The notes beneath the pieces were generated by a model. It saw nothing but the letters and a program-made list of their open reading frames with translations. It had not been told where the DNA came from and did no database searches. A stretch of 64,000 nucleotides of DNA. Source: Algoriphagus sp. TR-M9 (GTDB lineage Bacteria; Bacteroidota; Bacteroidia; Cytophagales; Cyclobacteriaceae). Positions 8,779-17,109 of the stretch are shown here, in pieces. Location of the stretch: contig NZ_CP115160.1 in assembly GCF_027594545.1 (NCBI RefSeq), positions 4,398,501-4,462,500 on the forward strand, written 5' to 3'. How positions within the stretch are numbered: position 1 is the first letter of the stretch; every line of letters begins with the position of its first letter. The position numbers and the translations under genes are program-made.

Positions 8779-8796
8779 AAGTCTAACTTCTAAAAT

Positions 8797-10584
8797 ATGG
8801 CTACAAAATCAACCCAAGGAGGAGAATTCCTCATCAAGGAGACAGATGCGCAAGACATCTTTATCCCAGCAGAATTTACTGAAGAACAGCGAATGATGGC
8901 TCAGGCCTGTCAGGATTTTATCGACACCGAAATTACGCCTTATGCGCAAGAGATCGATAGCATGAAAGACCCAGACCTTGTTCCTCGCATTTTCAAAAAA
9001 GCCGGAGATCTGGGGCTTTTGGGAATTACCGTTCCAGAAGAATATGGGGGAATGGGAATGAGTTTCAATACTTCCATGCTGATTGCAGATATCATCGGTG
9101 CAGCAGGTTCATTTTCCACTACCTACGGAGCTCACACAGGAATCGGTACCCTGCCGATTTTGTATTATGGAACAGAAGATCAAAAGAAAAAATACCTCCC
9201 AAAGCTCGCCACAGGTGAATGGGCGGCATGTTATTGCCTTACTGAACCAGACGCAGGTTCGGATGCCAATAGCGGAAAAACCAAAGCTAGACTGTCTGAA
9301 GATGGAAAAACCTACCTTCTTAACGGGCAGAAAATGTGGATTTCCAATGCAGGATTCGCAGATCTATTTATAGTTTTTGCCAAAATCGAAGACGATAAAA
9401 ACCTGACTGCCTTTATCGTAGAAAAATCTTTTGGTGGCATCACCATGAATGAGGAAGAGAAAAAGATGGGTATAAAAGGATCTTCTACCCGTCAGGTTTT
9501 CTTTAATGATTGCCCGGTTCCTGTGGAAAACATGCTTTCTGATCGTCAGAATGGTTTCAAAATCGCCGTGAATATCCTCAATATAGGAAGGGTAAAACTC
9601 GGCGCCGGTGTACTCGGAGGCGTACGTACCGTTACTACAAATGCCATCAAATATTCCACAGAACGCAAGCAGTTCGGTGTTAGCATCAATTCCTTCGGTG
9701 CGATCAAGTCCAAACTGGCCGAAATGGCGACCCAGTCCTATGTGTCTGAAGCACTTTGCTACAGAGCTGGACAGGATATTGAGAATAAAATCTCTGCCCT
9801 CGAAGCTGATGGAATGGATCCATCTGAAGCCAAATTAAAAGGGGTTGAGGCTTTTGCCATAGAGTGTGCTATCGCAAAAGTGCAGTGCTCGGAGGTGCTG
9901 GATTACGTGGTCGATCAGGGCGTTCAGATTTATGGAGGAATGGGCTATTCTGCAGATGCACCAATGGAACGCGCTTATCGTGATGCCAGAATATCCAGAA
10001 TCTACGAAGGCACCAATGAAATCAACCGCATGCTGATGGTGGGAATGCTTTTGAAGCGTGCCATGAAAGGGGAGATCAATATTTTCGATCCAGCGATGGC
10101 CGTATCCAAAGAACTTACTTCTGTTCCTTCCTTTGAGACCATAGATACTTCTGAGCTCTTTGCAGCGGAAAAAGAGGTGCTGAAAAAACTGAAGAAAGTA
10201 TTCCTGATGGTAGGTGGAAAAGCTGCGATGGCACTTCAGGATAAAATCGAGGATGAGCAGGAAATCATGATGAACCTCGCTGATGTGATGATAGAAATCT
10301 ACGCGAGCGAATCTGCGATTCTCCGTACAGAAAAACTGGTGTCCATGAAAGGGGAAGATGCCTGCAAAAATCAAATAGCAATGGCTCAGATTTACCTCTC
10401 TGAAGCAGTGGACAAAATCAATGTCGCAGCTAAAGAGGCGATAGGTAGTTTCACCAAAGGTGATGAGCAGAAGGTAATGCTTATGGGCCTAAAGCGATTT
10501 ACCAAATCGGAGCTTTATAACACCAAGGAATTGAGAAGGCAAATCGCTGATTATATGATTGATCAGGGAAAATATCCATTCTGA
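8797..10584 (+). CDS. acyl-CoA dehydrogenase (FadE type, long form)
   Basis: This 595-residue flavoenzyme performs the first oxidation of acyl-CoA to trans-2-enoyl-CoA. Acyl-CoA dehydrogenase blocks appear in order: YGGMGMSF near 85, the FAD/substrate strand CYCLTEPDAGSDANS near 145, MWISNAGFADLF near 180, and the C-terminal IYEGTNEINRM, whose Glu404 is the expected catalytic base. About 170 extra C-terminal residues form a further helical domain, as in Bacillus FadE and VLCAD-like enzymes. It is the last gene of the fad block, and no terminator directly follows it. An electron-transfer flavoprotein partner is not encoded in this window. Confidence 0.93.
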   Translation: MATKSTQGGEFLIKETDAQDIFIPAEFTEEQRMMAQACQDFIDTEITPYAQEIDSMKDPDLVPRIFKKAGDLGLLGITVPEEYGGMGMSFNTSMLIADIIGAAGSFSTTYGAHTGIGTLPILYYGTEDQKKKYLPKLATGEWAACYCLTEPDAGSDANSGKTKARLSEDGKTYLLNGQKMWISNAGFADLFIVFAKIEDDKNLTAFIVEKSFGGITMNEEEKKMGIKGSSTRQVFFNDCPVPVENMLSDRQNGFKIAVNILNIGRVKLGAGVLGGVRTVTTNAIKYSTERKQFGVSINSFGAIKSKLAEMATQSYVSEALCYRAGQDIENKISALEADGMDPSEAKLKGVEAFAIECAIAKVQCSEVLDYVVDQGVQIYGGMGYSADAPMERAYRDARISRIYEGTNEINRMLMVGMLLKRAMKGEINIFDPAMAVSKELTSVPSFETIDTSELFAAEKEVLKKLKKVFLMVGGKAAMALQDKIEDEQEIMMNLADVMIEIYASESAILRTEKLVSMKGEDACKNQIAMAQIYLSEAVDKINVAAKEAIGSFTKGDEQKVMLMGLKRFTKSELYNTKELRRQIADYMIDQGKYPF

Positions 10585-10710
10585 TTTATAGCTGATCGAT
10601 TGCAACATCTTCGCTCAGTCATCAAAAATAAATAGCCTTGATTCGGTTGAGACCAAAGGAAATCCAGCTACATTGACGGTATTCAGTTTCACCTTTTCCC
10701 ATTTCGAATC

Positions 10711-10824
10711 ATGGCTAAGCAACCAGAAGGAAAACCTAAAAATGACAAGTCTCAGCCGACCAAAACGCTGAAGGAAAAGCGAGCCGCCAAAGCCGCAAAA
10801 AAGGAAAGTAAAAAAAGAGATTAA
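10711..10824 (+). CDS. small highly basic protein, 37 residues
   Basis: This short ORF has an ATG start and a good intrinsic terminator 8 bp after its stop. The product is almost entirely charged, with many Lys/Arg/Ala and a KTLKEKRAAKAAKKE segment predicted to be helical. It has no signal peptide or hydrophobic stretch. Such short basic proteins recur in Bacteroidota genomes without assigned function; a nucleic-acid or ribosome partner is possible but unproven. It sits alone in a 473-bp gap, and the remaining bases of the gap (10585-10710 and 10862-11040) hold nothing else I can recognise. The dedicated terminator supports it as a real gene. Confidence 0.6.
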   Translation: MAKQPEGKPKNDKSQPTKTLKEKRAAKAAKKESKKRD

Positions 10825-10832
10825 CCATCAAG

Positions 10833-10861
10833 CAGGAGCCAAAAGCTCCTGTTTTTTTTTT
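10833..10861 (+). terminator. intrinsic terminator after the small basic protein gene
   Basis: A stem CAGGAGC / GCTCCTG (10833-10839 and 10845-10851) with a 5-nt loop is followed by ten T residues. This is a textbook rho-independent terminator on the plus strand. Confidence 0.88.
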
Positions 10862-11044
10862 AATCTAGTTGAGCCTATGCTTATCTACCTTCAGCTTTTA
10901 TAGACTAGGTTGGAGAGGCATTTCTTTAGAGTGGGGCTAACTAGGCAGGGACTATAATTGCTCACCACCACTTCATATACAGTAAGTTTCAAAACCAAAA
11001 AACGGACCTAATGGTAAGATAAAGCATCTTTTTCTCAAAAAACA

Positions 11045-11052
11045 TATCTTTG
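11045..11052 (+). promoter_or_regulatory. Bacteroidota -7 box TATCTTTG
   Basis: TATCTTTG matches the Bacteroidota -7 consensus TAnnTTTG and ends 5 bases before the ATG at 11058. No clear -33 TTTG is seen at the expected distance. If used, the transcript would begin at or very near the start codon, giving a leaderless mRNA. Confidence 0.5.
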
Positions 11053-11057
11053 CGTCC

Positions 11058-12434
11058 ATGCCAGAAACTAAACTTCCTAAGGACTTCGAGTCTCAGATGC
11101 TCGAACTACTCGGTCATGCCGAATTTGAGCATTTTGAAAAAGCAATCAATAAATCTTCCCGGACTTCAATTAGATTAAATCCGGCCAAGTGCTTCACCCC
11201 CTACCCACTTAAGGCTCCCATTCCCTGGGCGAAGCAAGGATATTTTTTAGAGCAGCGGCCTACTTTCACGCTGGATCCAGCCTTTCATGCCGGAGCGTAT
11301 TATGTGCAGGAAGCCTCCTCTCAGTTTATAGAGCATATCTTAGATTCCCTGCAAATCCCTAAGGGGATTTACCTGGATTTGGCTGCAGCGCCAGGAGGAA
11401 AATCCACTTTACTTTCATCTTATTTAGCGGATGAAGGTATGCTGCTTGCCAATGAAGTGATCCAGACCAGAGCCCAGGTCTTGAAGGAAAATATCATCAA
11501 ATGGGGATGGGGCAATACCCTAGTGACCAATAATGACCCGGAGCATTTTACACCCTTGGAAGGCTTTTTTGACCTGGTATTGGTGGATGCGCCCTGTTCT
11601 GGGGAAGGGATGTTTAGGAAGGATATGCAGGCAAGGGAAGAATGGTCTCCAGATCATGTCCAGTTTTGTGCTGCCAGACAGAAAAGGATCATGGATCAGG
11701 CTGGGGCTTTGGTGAAAGCCGAAGGCTATTTGCTGTATAGCACCTGTACTTTTAATGTGCAGGAAAATGAGGAGATGATCCGCTTTTTGACATCCGAATT
11801 TTCGTATGAGCCAGTTCGGATTCCGCTAGAAGAAAGTTGGAACATCAAGGAGACCGAGGTAGAAGCAGATGGCAAAACCTACTATGGCTATAGGTTTTTG
11901 CCGCACATGGTGCAGGGAGAAGGCTTTTTTGTCTCGGTATTAAAGCGTACTGCGGGTGCCAATACACAAGTACCCAAGCGGATTAAAGACTTCAAGCACC
12001 CATACTTGAAAGAAGTTTCAAAACAGGACTCCAAGGCTTTGGATGTGGAGTTAGATTTCAACGGAAACGGTAAATATTACTTACTAAAGGACTCTTATTT
12101 CCGTATGAATAAGAATTGGAACTTACATTTCCAAAAGGTTTCCCAACACCTGAATTTGAAATATTTCGGAGTAGAGATAGGAAAAAAGCAACAAAATAAA
12201 TGGATCCCTACGCATGAATGGGCTCTTTCTATTTTGCCCAATAATAAGTTTCCTTCCCTGGATCTGCCTGAAAATCAAGCCATAGCATATCTGAGGAAAA
12301 ACGAGCTAAAAATCGCAGACCTGCCGAAGGGCTGGGTGTTGATCACCTATCATAATCTTCCGCTAGGCTGGGTCAAAAATATAGGCAACCGGGTCAATAA
12401 CTATTACCCTAAGGAATGGAGAATTAGGATATAA
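11058..12434 (+). CDS. rRNA cytosine-C5 methyltransferase (RsmF/NOL1-NOP2-Sun family)
   Basis: This 458-residue SAM-dependent enzyme is predicted to make 5-methylcytosine in rRNA. An N-terminal RNA-recognition region precedes a Rossmann core with LDLAAAPGGKST near 110. The two conserved cysteines are present: Cys180 in DAPCSGEGMF (product release) and Cys230 in STCTFNVQENE (nucleophile). The C-terminal 140 residues match the PUA-like RsmF tail and end with a GNRVNNYYP-type motif, which separates it from RsmB. The exact modified position (C1407 in E. coli RsmF) is inferred from family only. It is preceded by a -7 box very close to the ATG and appears monocistronic. Confidence 0.88.
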   Translation: MPETKLPKDFESQMLELLGHAEFEHFEKAINKSSRTSIRLNPAKCFTPYPLKAPIPWAKQGYFLEQRPTFTLDPAFHAGAYYVQEASSQFIEHILDSLQIPKGIYLDLAAAPGGKSTLLSSYLADEGMLLANEVIQTRAQVLKENIIKWGWGNTLVTNNDPEHFTPLEGFFDLVLVDAPCSGEGMFRKDMQAREEWSPDHVQFCAARQKRIMDQAGALVKAEGYLLYSTCTFNVQENEEMIRFLTSEFSYEPVRIPLEESWNIKETEVEADGKTYYGYRFLPHMVQGEGFFVSVLKRTAGANTQVPKRIKDFKHPYLKEVSKQDSKALDVELDFNGNGKYYLLKDSYFRMNKNWNLHFQKVSQHLNLKYFGVEIGKKQQNKWIPTHEWALSILPNNKFPSLDLPENQAIAYLRKNELKIADLPKGWVLITYHNLPLGWVKNIGNRVNNYYPKEWRIRI

Positions 12435-12532
12435 AGTTTAAAATATCAGGTCAGAATTATGACAAATGGCGCAGCAAGAATTCTGTCAAAAAACCGGTCT
12501 ATGGGGATCCTTTACCTACCATTTAATCAAAT

Positions 12533-12640
12533 ATGTATATCCACTTTTCTACCAGTAAGGAGGCTAAAGTAATAGAGCACATGTTAAACTTTAGAATTGA
12601 GGACACTTCGGTCTTCCGACCAGATAAGCGAAGGATTTAA
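12533..12640 (+). CDS. possible 35-residue ORF in a 238-bp gap
   Basis: The gap 12435-12672 contains an ATG-initiated 35-codon frame with balanced composition, beginning MYIHFSTSKEAKV. I recognise no family. It could be a small gene, a remnant, or chance. Nothing else is apparent in this gap. Confidence 0.2.
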   Translation: MYIHFSTSKEAKVIEHMLNFRIEDTSVFRPDKRRI

Positions 12641-12672
12641 GGTGACTGGTATCATTGCAGATAATCATATAA

Positions 12673-13035
12673 TCAAATTTCTTCAATCAGGCTTTCCCCA
12701 CTGGATCGATCTCCAGAAGTCCATTCCCAGGTTTCGTGGAGGCGGATTTTACCGTTTTCCTGAATTTCGGGTTTGGAATGACAGATTCCGGTCATGAGTT
12801 CCCCTGCTGTATTCACCTGATGATAGCGCATAGTAATGTTGCCATTTTCATCCACTAAACCTATCAGGTGCCCGAGGGTGATTTTCCCTCCCGAATAATC
12901 TGCTGTTACAATTTTACCTTTTTGTCGATAGTGAAAGACCGTTTCGGAAGAAGTCTCCCCGTTTGCTGAGTTTTGTACTGCACGGAATTTGCGATTGTTA
13001 TAGTTGATCAAAGTTGAATCTTCTTCTTTATTCAT
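12673..13035 (-). CDS. conserved protein of the family often mislabelled N-acetylglutamate synthase
   Basis: This 120-residue protein has short beta repeats: FHYRQKGKIVTADYSGGKI, GLVDENGNITMRYHQVN and a C-terminal LHETWEWTSGD. I recognise this as a compact family widespread in Bacteroidota and Firmicutes that some databases name n-acetylglutamate synthase. It lacks a GNAT or amino-acid-kinase fold, so that label is doubtful. No signal peptide is present. It is divergently oriented from the M1 peptidase gene across 111 bp. The role is unknown. The repeated G-x-I/L-x-G turns recall MORN-like hairpins, but I would not assign that domain. Confidence 0.7.
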   Translation of the reverse strand: MNKEEDSTLINYNNRKFRAVQNSANGETSSETVFHYRQKGKIVTADYSGGKITLGHLIGLVDENGNITMRYHQVNTAGELMTGICHSKPEIQENGKIRLHETWEWTSGDRSSGESLIEEI

Positions 13036-13146
13036 GAATGGAATAGCTTCTTTCGCTAAAATTAATCCCTTTCATGGAAATCTATGGCTTTTCAATTAAT
13101 CCTTCCCAGTATCTTAGGAAATCAAATCCCAAATATTGACTGAGTT

Positions 13147-14799
13147 ATGAGATCTTTATTACTTTCTATTTATCTTTTCGTGTGCCTCAGCGCTCAAGCG
13201 CAGATGTTTCCGCATGGCGAAAAATTTACCCGTCAGGATACGCTACGTGGCAGCATTACACCTGAGCGGGCCTGGTGGGATTTGCAGTATTATCATTTGG
13301 AAGTAAAGGTAGATCCTGACACTAAATCTCTCTCTGGAAAAAATACCGTCAGATACAAGGTTTTGGAATCCCCAAAACGCATGCAAATCGACCTACAAGC
13401 CCCTATGAGGCTGACCAAAGCGGTGCAAGATGGAACTGAGCTAGAAATAGAACATGAGGGAAATGCGCATTTTATTACGCTTACAGCTCCGCAAAATGTC
13501 GGGGATGAAAAAGAAGTGATTTTGACTTTTTCAGGAACTCCAGTGGAGGCGGTTCGTCCCCCTTGGGATGGAGGTTTGACCTGGCAAAAGGACAGTAATG
13601 GCTTACCTTTTATCGCAAATGCCAATCAGGGAATCGGGGCGAGTATCTGGTGGCCAAATAAGGACCATGGCTACGATGAACCGGATCAGGGGATATTGAT
13701 GTCTGTGACCGTACCGGAAAACCTGATGGATATCTCAAACGGGAGACTGATCGGAACAGACCATGACCCTGCAGCCAAGACTAAAACGTACCACTGGGAG
13801 GTAATAAACCCGATTAACAACTACGGAGTCAATATCAACATAGGTGATTATGTGCACTTCAGTGAAAAATACGCTGGAGAGAAAGGTAACCTGGACATGG
13901 ATTATTATGTACTTCGGGAAAATCTGAAAAAGGCGAAAAAGCAGTTTGCTGATGCACCAAAAATGATGGAGGCTTTTGAGTATTGGTTTGGGCCGTACCC
14001 CTTCTATGAAGACAGTTACAAGCTAGTAGAAGCACCCTATCTGGGCATGGAGCATCAGAGTTCGGTTACCTATGGCAATGAATACGAAAATGGCTACTTG
14101 GGGCGTGACCTGAGTGGTACAGGCTGGGGGATGAAGTTTGATTTTATCATCATTCACGAATCTGGGCATGAGTGGTTTGCCAATAACATCAGCTACCGGG
14201 ATGTAGCTGATATGTGGATTCATGAGAGTTTTACGGCTTATTCCGAAAATCTATTTCTGGATTATCACTATGGAAATGAGGCCAGCAAAGAATATGTTTT
14301 GGGCACTAGGATGGCAATCAACAACGACATTCCCATCATAGGCACTTACCATGTCAATTCAGAAGGCTCTGGCGATATGTATTACAAAGGTGCCAATATG
14401 CTCCATACCATTCGTCAAATTGTAAATGACGATGAGAAATGGAGAGCAATTTTGCGAGGATTGAACACGGAGTTTTACCACCAAACAGTCTCTACCCGGC
14501 AGGTCGAAAACTACCTCAGCCAAAAGGCAGGCATTAACCTGAGGCCTGTCTTTGACCAATATCTGAGAGATGTACGAATCCCGATTTTCAGTTATAACAT
14601 CAAAGCTGGTGAGCTTCACTACCGCTGGGAGAATGTAGTTGACGGCTTTGATATGCCTGTGAAAATCTATGTGGAGGGCGAAGAAATGACCTTAAAACCC
14701 ACGCAACGCTGGCAGACTATAGCTGTATCGAAGAAAAACCCACAGGTACGCGTGGATGAAAATTACTATGCGGGTTCCCTGAATATATCCGGTAATTAA
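13147..14799 (+). CDS. M1 family metallopeptidase, secreted, short form
   Basis: This 550-residue zinc aminopeptidase-like protein begins with a signal peptide (LLLSIYLFVCLSAQAQ). The zinc site is complete: HESGH at 337-341 and Glu360 in WIHESF, giving the HExxH-x18-E spacing of family M1. An N-terminal beta-sandwich domain of about 200 residues precedes it. The protein ends soon after the catalytic domain, without the long helical C-terminal domain of PepN-type enzymes. It should act in the periplasm or outside the cell on peptides. Its stop overlaps by 4 bp the stop of the convergent neighbour. Confidence 0.92.
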   Translation: MRSLLLSIYLFVCLSAQAQMFPHGEKFTRQDTLRGSITPERAWWDLQYYHLEVKVDPDTKSLSGKNTVRYKVLESPKRMQIDLQAPMRLTKAVQDGTELEIEHEGNAHFITLTAPQNVGDEKEVILTFSGTPVEAVRPPWDGGLTWQKDSNGLPFIANANQGIGASIWWPNKDHGYDEPDQGILMSVTVPENLMDISNGRLIGTDHDPAAKTKTYHWEVINPINNYGVNINIGDYVHFSEKYAGEKGNLDMDYYVLRENLKKAKKQFADAPKMMEAFEYWFGPYPFYEDSYKLVEAPYLGMEHQSSVTYGNEYENGYLGRDLSGTGWGMKFDFIIIHESGHEWFANNISYRDVADMWIHESFTAYSENLFLDYHYGNEASKEYVLGTRMAINNDIPIIGTYHVNSEGSGDMYYKGANMLHTIRQIVNDDEKWRAILRGLNTEFYHQTVSTRQVENYLSQKAGINLRPVFDQYLRDVRIPIFSYNIKAGELHYRWENVVDGFDMPVKIYVEGEEMTLKPTQRWQTIAVSKKNPQVRVDENYYAGSLNISGN

Positions 14800-15689
14800 T
14801 TCTTGTTGAAAATAGCTTTTAGGGCTGGTTTTAAGTCTGGACATTCATATTCAAAACCGGCCTTTTGGATCTTTTGGGAAGAGACCCGGTTTCCACCAAG
14901 GACCATGGCTGCCATTTCTCCGAGGAATAAACGCAGTGCAAAACCCGGTACTCCTATGCCTATATAAGGTTTTCCTTTCACCTGAGCGGCAGCTTGGGTC
15001 AACTGTTGGTTGGTGGCAGGGTTTGGACCCACAGCATTGAAAATGCCCTGTAGTGTAGTTTTTTCTAGAGCAAAGACAAACATTCTAGCCAGATCACCCT
15101 TAGTAATCCAGCTCATCCATTGGTCCCCTTTGCCGAGAGGCGCTGCTACCGGCGGTTTCATCATTTCTGCCAGTGCACCCCCATTTGGGTCCAGTACTAT
15201 TCCGATTCTCAAAATGACCGTACGAAGATGCAGTTCCTTTATTTTTTTGACTTCACCTTCCCATTCTTTCACCACATGTGCGAGAAAGTCTTTTCCCGCA
15301 TCCTGATTTTCATCTACTAAAGTGGCGCAGGTGTCAAAACCGTAAAATCCCACAGCTGAGGCTGAAATGAAAGCATTTGGTTTTTCTTCCGCATCGTTGA
15401 TGGCTTGGTACAGCAACTGGGTGCTGCGGGTTCTGGACTCGAGGATTATCTTTTTTCGCTCTTCGGTCCATCGCTTATCTGCTACCCCTGCTCCGGCCAG
15501 GTGAATGATAGCGTCTGCCCATGCTATGGCATTTGGGTCAATTTCATTTTTCTCTACATTCCAAATGAATGTTTTTTGGTTTTTATCGGATCTACTTAGC
15601 CATGCCACCTGGTAGCCTTTAAGCTCCAATAGTTCAGTGATTTTTTGCCCAATCATGCCTGAGCCCCCGGAAATCAGAATATTTTTCAT
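14796..15689 (-). CDS. TIGR01777 family NAD-dependent epimerase-like protein
   Basis: This 297-residue SDR-extended protein of the YfcH/SDR39U1 family has an N-terminal dinucleotide motif ISGGSGMIGQKI. WADAIIHLAGAG and SASAVGFYG strands follow, with a C-terminal DUF1731-like segment ending in LKPALKAIF. I place the start at the ATG at 15689, immediately before the glycine-rich motif. An upstream in-frame ATG would add nine residues with no counterpart in the family. Substrate is unknown; cell-division-related roles have been suggested for some homologues. Convergent with the M1 peptidase gene. Confidence 0.88.
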   Translation of the reverse strand: MKNILISGGSGMIGQKITELLELKGYQVAWLSRSDKNQKTFIWNVEKNEIDPNAIAWADAIIHLAGAGVADKRWTEERKKIILESRTRSTQLLYQAINDAEEKPNAFISASAVGFYGFDTCATLVDENQDAGKDFLAHVVKEWEGEVKKIKELHLRTVILRIGIVLDPNGGALAEMMKPPVAAPLGKGDQWMSWITKGDLARMFVFALEKTTLQGIFNAVGPNPATNQQLTQAAAQVKGKPYIGIGVPGFALRLFLGEMAAMVLGGNRVSSQKIQKAGFEYECPDLKPALKAIFNKN

Positions 15690-15796
15690 AAGGAAGGTAT
15701 TTCGATCCATCAACAAGATAAGTCATCCAAATGTTGACCATTGAACTAACTTATTGATTTAATCATGCTTTACAAAATTCAATTTCTATTCCTAAT

Positions 15797-17092
15797 TTGT
15801 GCTATCTATTTCAAAAAGCAGATTTGAACAAGCAAACCATTTTTCGATATCTCCTCCTCTGGATAGTTTTAGGTCTATTAGTCGGATTGTTATCTGGCTC
15901 TGCCTCAGCGATCTTTCTTATTGCGCTCAGCTGGGCCACTACTTTCAGAGAAAATCACCTTTGGATCATCGCTTTGCTTCCGATCGCAGGGCTAATTATT
16001 GGGTGGACGTACTATAAATATGGGGAAAATTCGGTGAAGGGAAACAACCTGCTCCTGGATGAGCTCTACCAAAGTGAAAAGCCAATACCCCTCAGAATGA
16101 CGCCCTTGGTACTTCTGGGGACGGTTTTTACGCATTTATTTGGAGGATCTGCGGGACGGGAAGGCACTGCGGTGCAAATGGGTGGATCCCTAGCGGACCA
16201 GCTGACCAAATGGTTTTACTTGGAAAAATCTGATCGGAGAATTATTTTGATTGCAGGGGTTTCCGGAGGATTTGCATCGGTTTTTGGAACTCCGCTGGCT
16301 GGCGCCATTTTCGCCTTGGAATGGATGCTTCATCGGAAAGTACGTTGGAAATCATTCTTTCCAGCCTTTTGGACGGCATTTGTGGCAGATTATGTCTGCA
16401 AAGATCTATTTGGTGTGGGGCATACGCATTACCTGGTAGAAATGGTACCTCCTCATACTTTCATGAACCTGCTGTGGATTATTCCTGCTGGAATAGCCTT
16501 TGGTTTTTCTGGGAGATTATTTGCCCAATGCAATCATTTTTTTTCCCATCAATTTTCGAAACACATTTCTTATCCCCCGCTTCGTCCGGTCATAGGTGGA
16601 CTATTTATAGCAGTATTTGTATTCATTTCGGACAGTACCACTTATATAGGTCTGGGTGTTCCCCGGATTCTGGAGGCTTTCGAAACACCCTTGCCCTGGT
16701 ACGATTGGTTGGTCAAAACCGGCTTGACCAGCTTTACCTTAGGCGCTGGGTTTAAGGGCGGAGAAGTTACGCCCTTGTTCTTCACCGGAGCTACACTTGG
16801 CAATGCGCTTTCGGCTTGGGTCCCTTTGCCCCTTGCCTTGTTAGCGGGGATGGGTTTTGTGGGAGTTTTCTCAGGAGCTACCAATACCCCTCTGGCCTGC
16901 ACCGTGATGGGGATGGAACTATTTGGTTACGAATCGGGCCTATTTTTGGGAATTGCCTGTGTGATCGCCTACCTTTTCAGTGGTAAATCTAGTATTTATA
17001 CCTCTCAGCATTTAGAGCATAAATTTCATTTAAACCCCTTAGATTGGTTAATGGAATTCAGAAGGAAGCAAAATGGGGGTAATAAAGGCTAA
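15797..17092 (+). CDS. ClC family chloride channel / H+-Cl- antiporter
   Basis: This 431-residue polytopic membrane protein has ClC signatures: GSAGREGTAVQMG near 115-127, with the gating glutamate in GREGT, GFASVFGTPLAGAIFALE near 155-172, and FKGGEVTPLFFTGA near 318. It lacks the C-terminal CBS pair, as bacterial ClcA-type proteins do. No in-frame ATG exists upstream of the first membrane segment. The frame opens after a stop at 15755, and the likely starts are TTG at 15797 or TTG at 15824. It is followed 17 bp later by the TrkH gene, so chloride and potassium movement may be co-expressed. Confidence 0.9.
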   Translation: MCYLFQKADLNKQTIFRYLLLWIVLGLLVGLLSGSASAIFLIALSWATTFRENHLWIIALLPIAGLIIGWTYYKYGENSVKGNNLLLDELYQSEKPIPLRMTPLVLLGTVFTHLFGGSAGREGTAVQMGGSLADQLTKWFYLEKSDRRIILIAGVSGGFASVFGTPLAGAIFALEWMLHRKVRWKSFFPAFWTAFVADYVCKDLFGVGHTHYLVEMVPPHTFMNLLWIIPAGIAFGFSGRLFAQCNHFFSHQFSKHISYPPLRPVIGGLFIAVFVFISDSTTYIGLGVPRILEAFETPLPWYDWLVKTGLTSFTLGAGFKGGEVTPLFFTGATLGNALSAWVPLPLALLAGMGFVGVFSGATNTPLACTVMGMELFGYESGLFLGIACVIAYLFSGKSSIYTSQHLEHKFHLNPLDWLMEFRRKQNGGNKG

Positions 17093-17109
17093 TTGAATAT
17101 TGGGCAACT

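Noticed and set aside
6663..8796. True 23S rRNA intervening sequences
   Set aside because: No rRNA sequence is present around the cassettes; the flanking genes are protein-coding.
12597..12797. Plus-strand reading frame overlapping the conserved minus-strand gene at 12673
   Set aside because: It is antisense to a recognisable conserved protein and has no ATG start.
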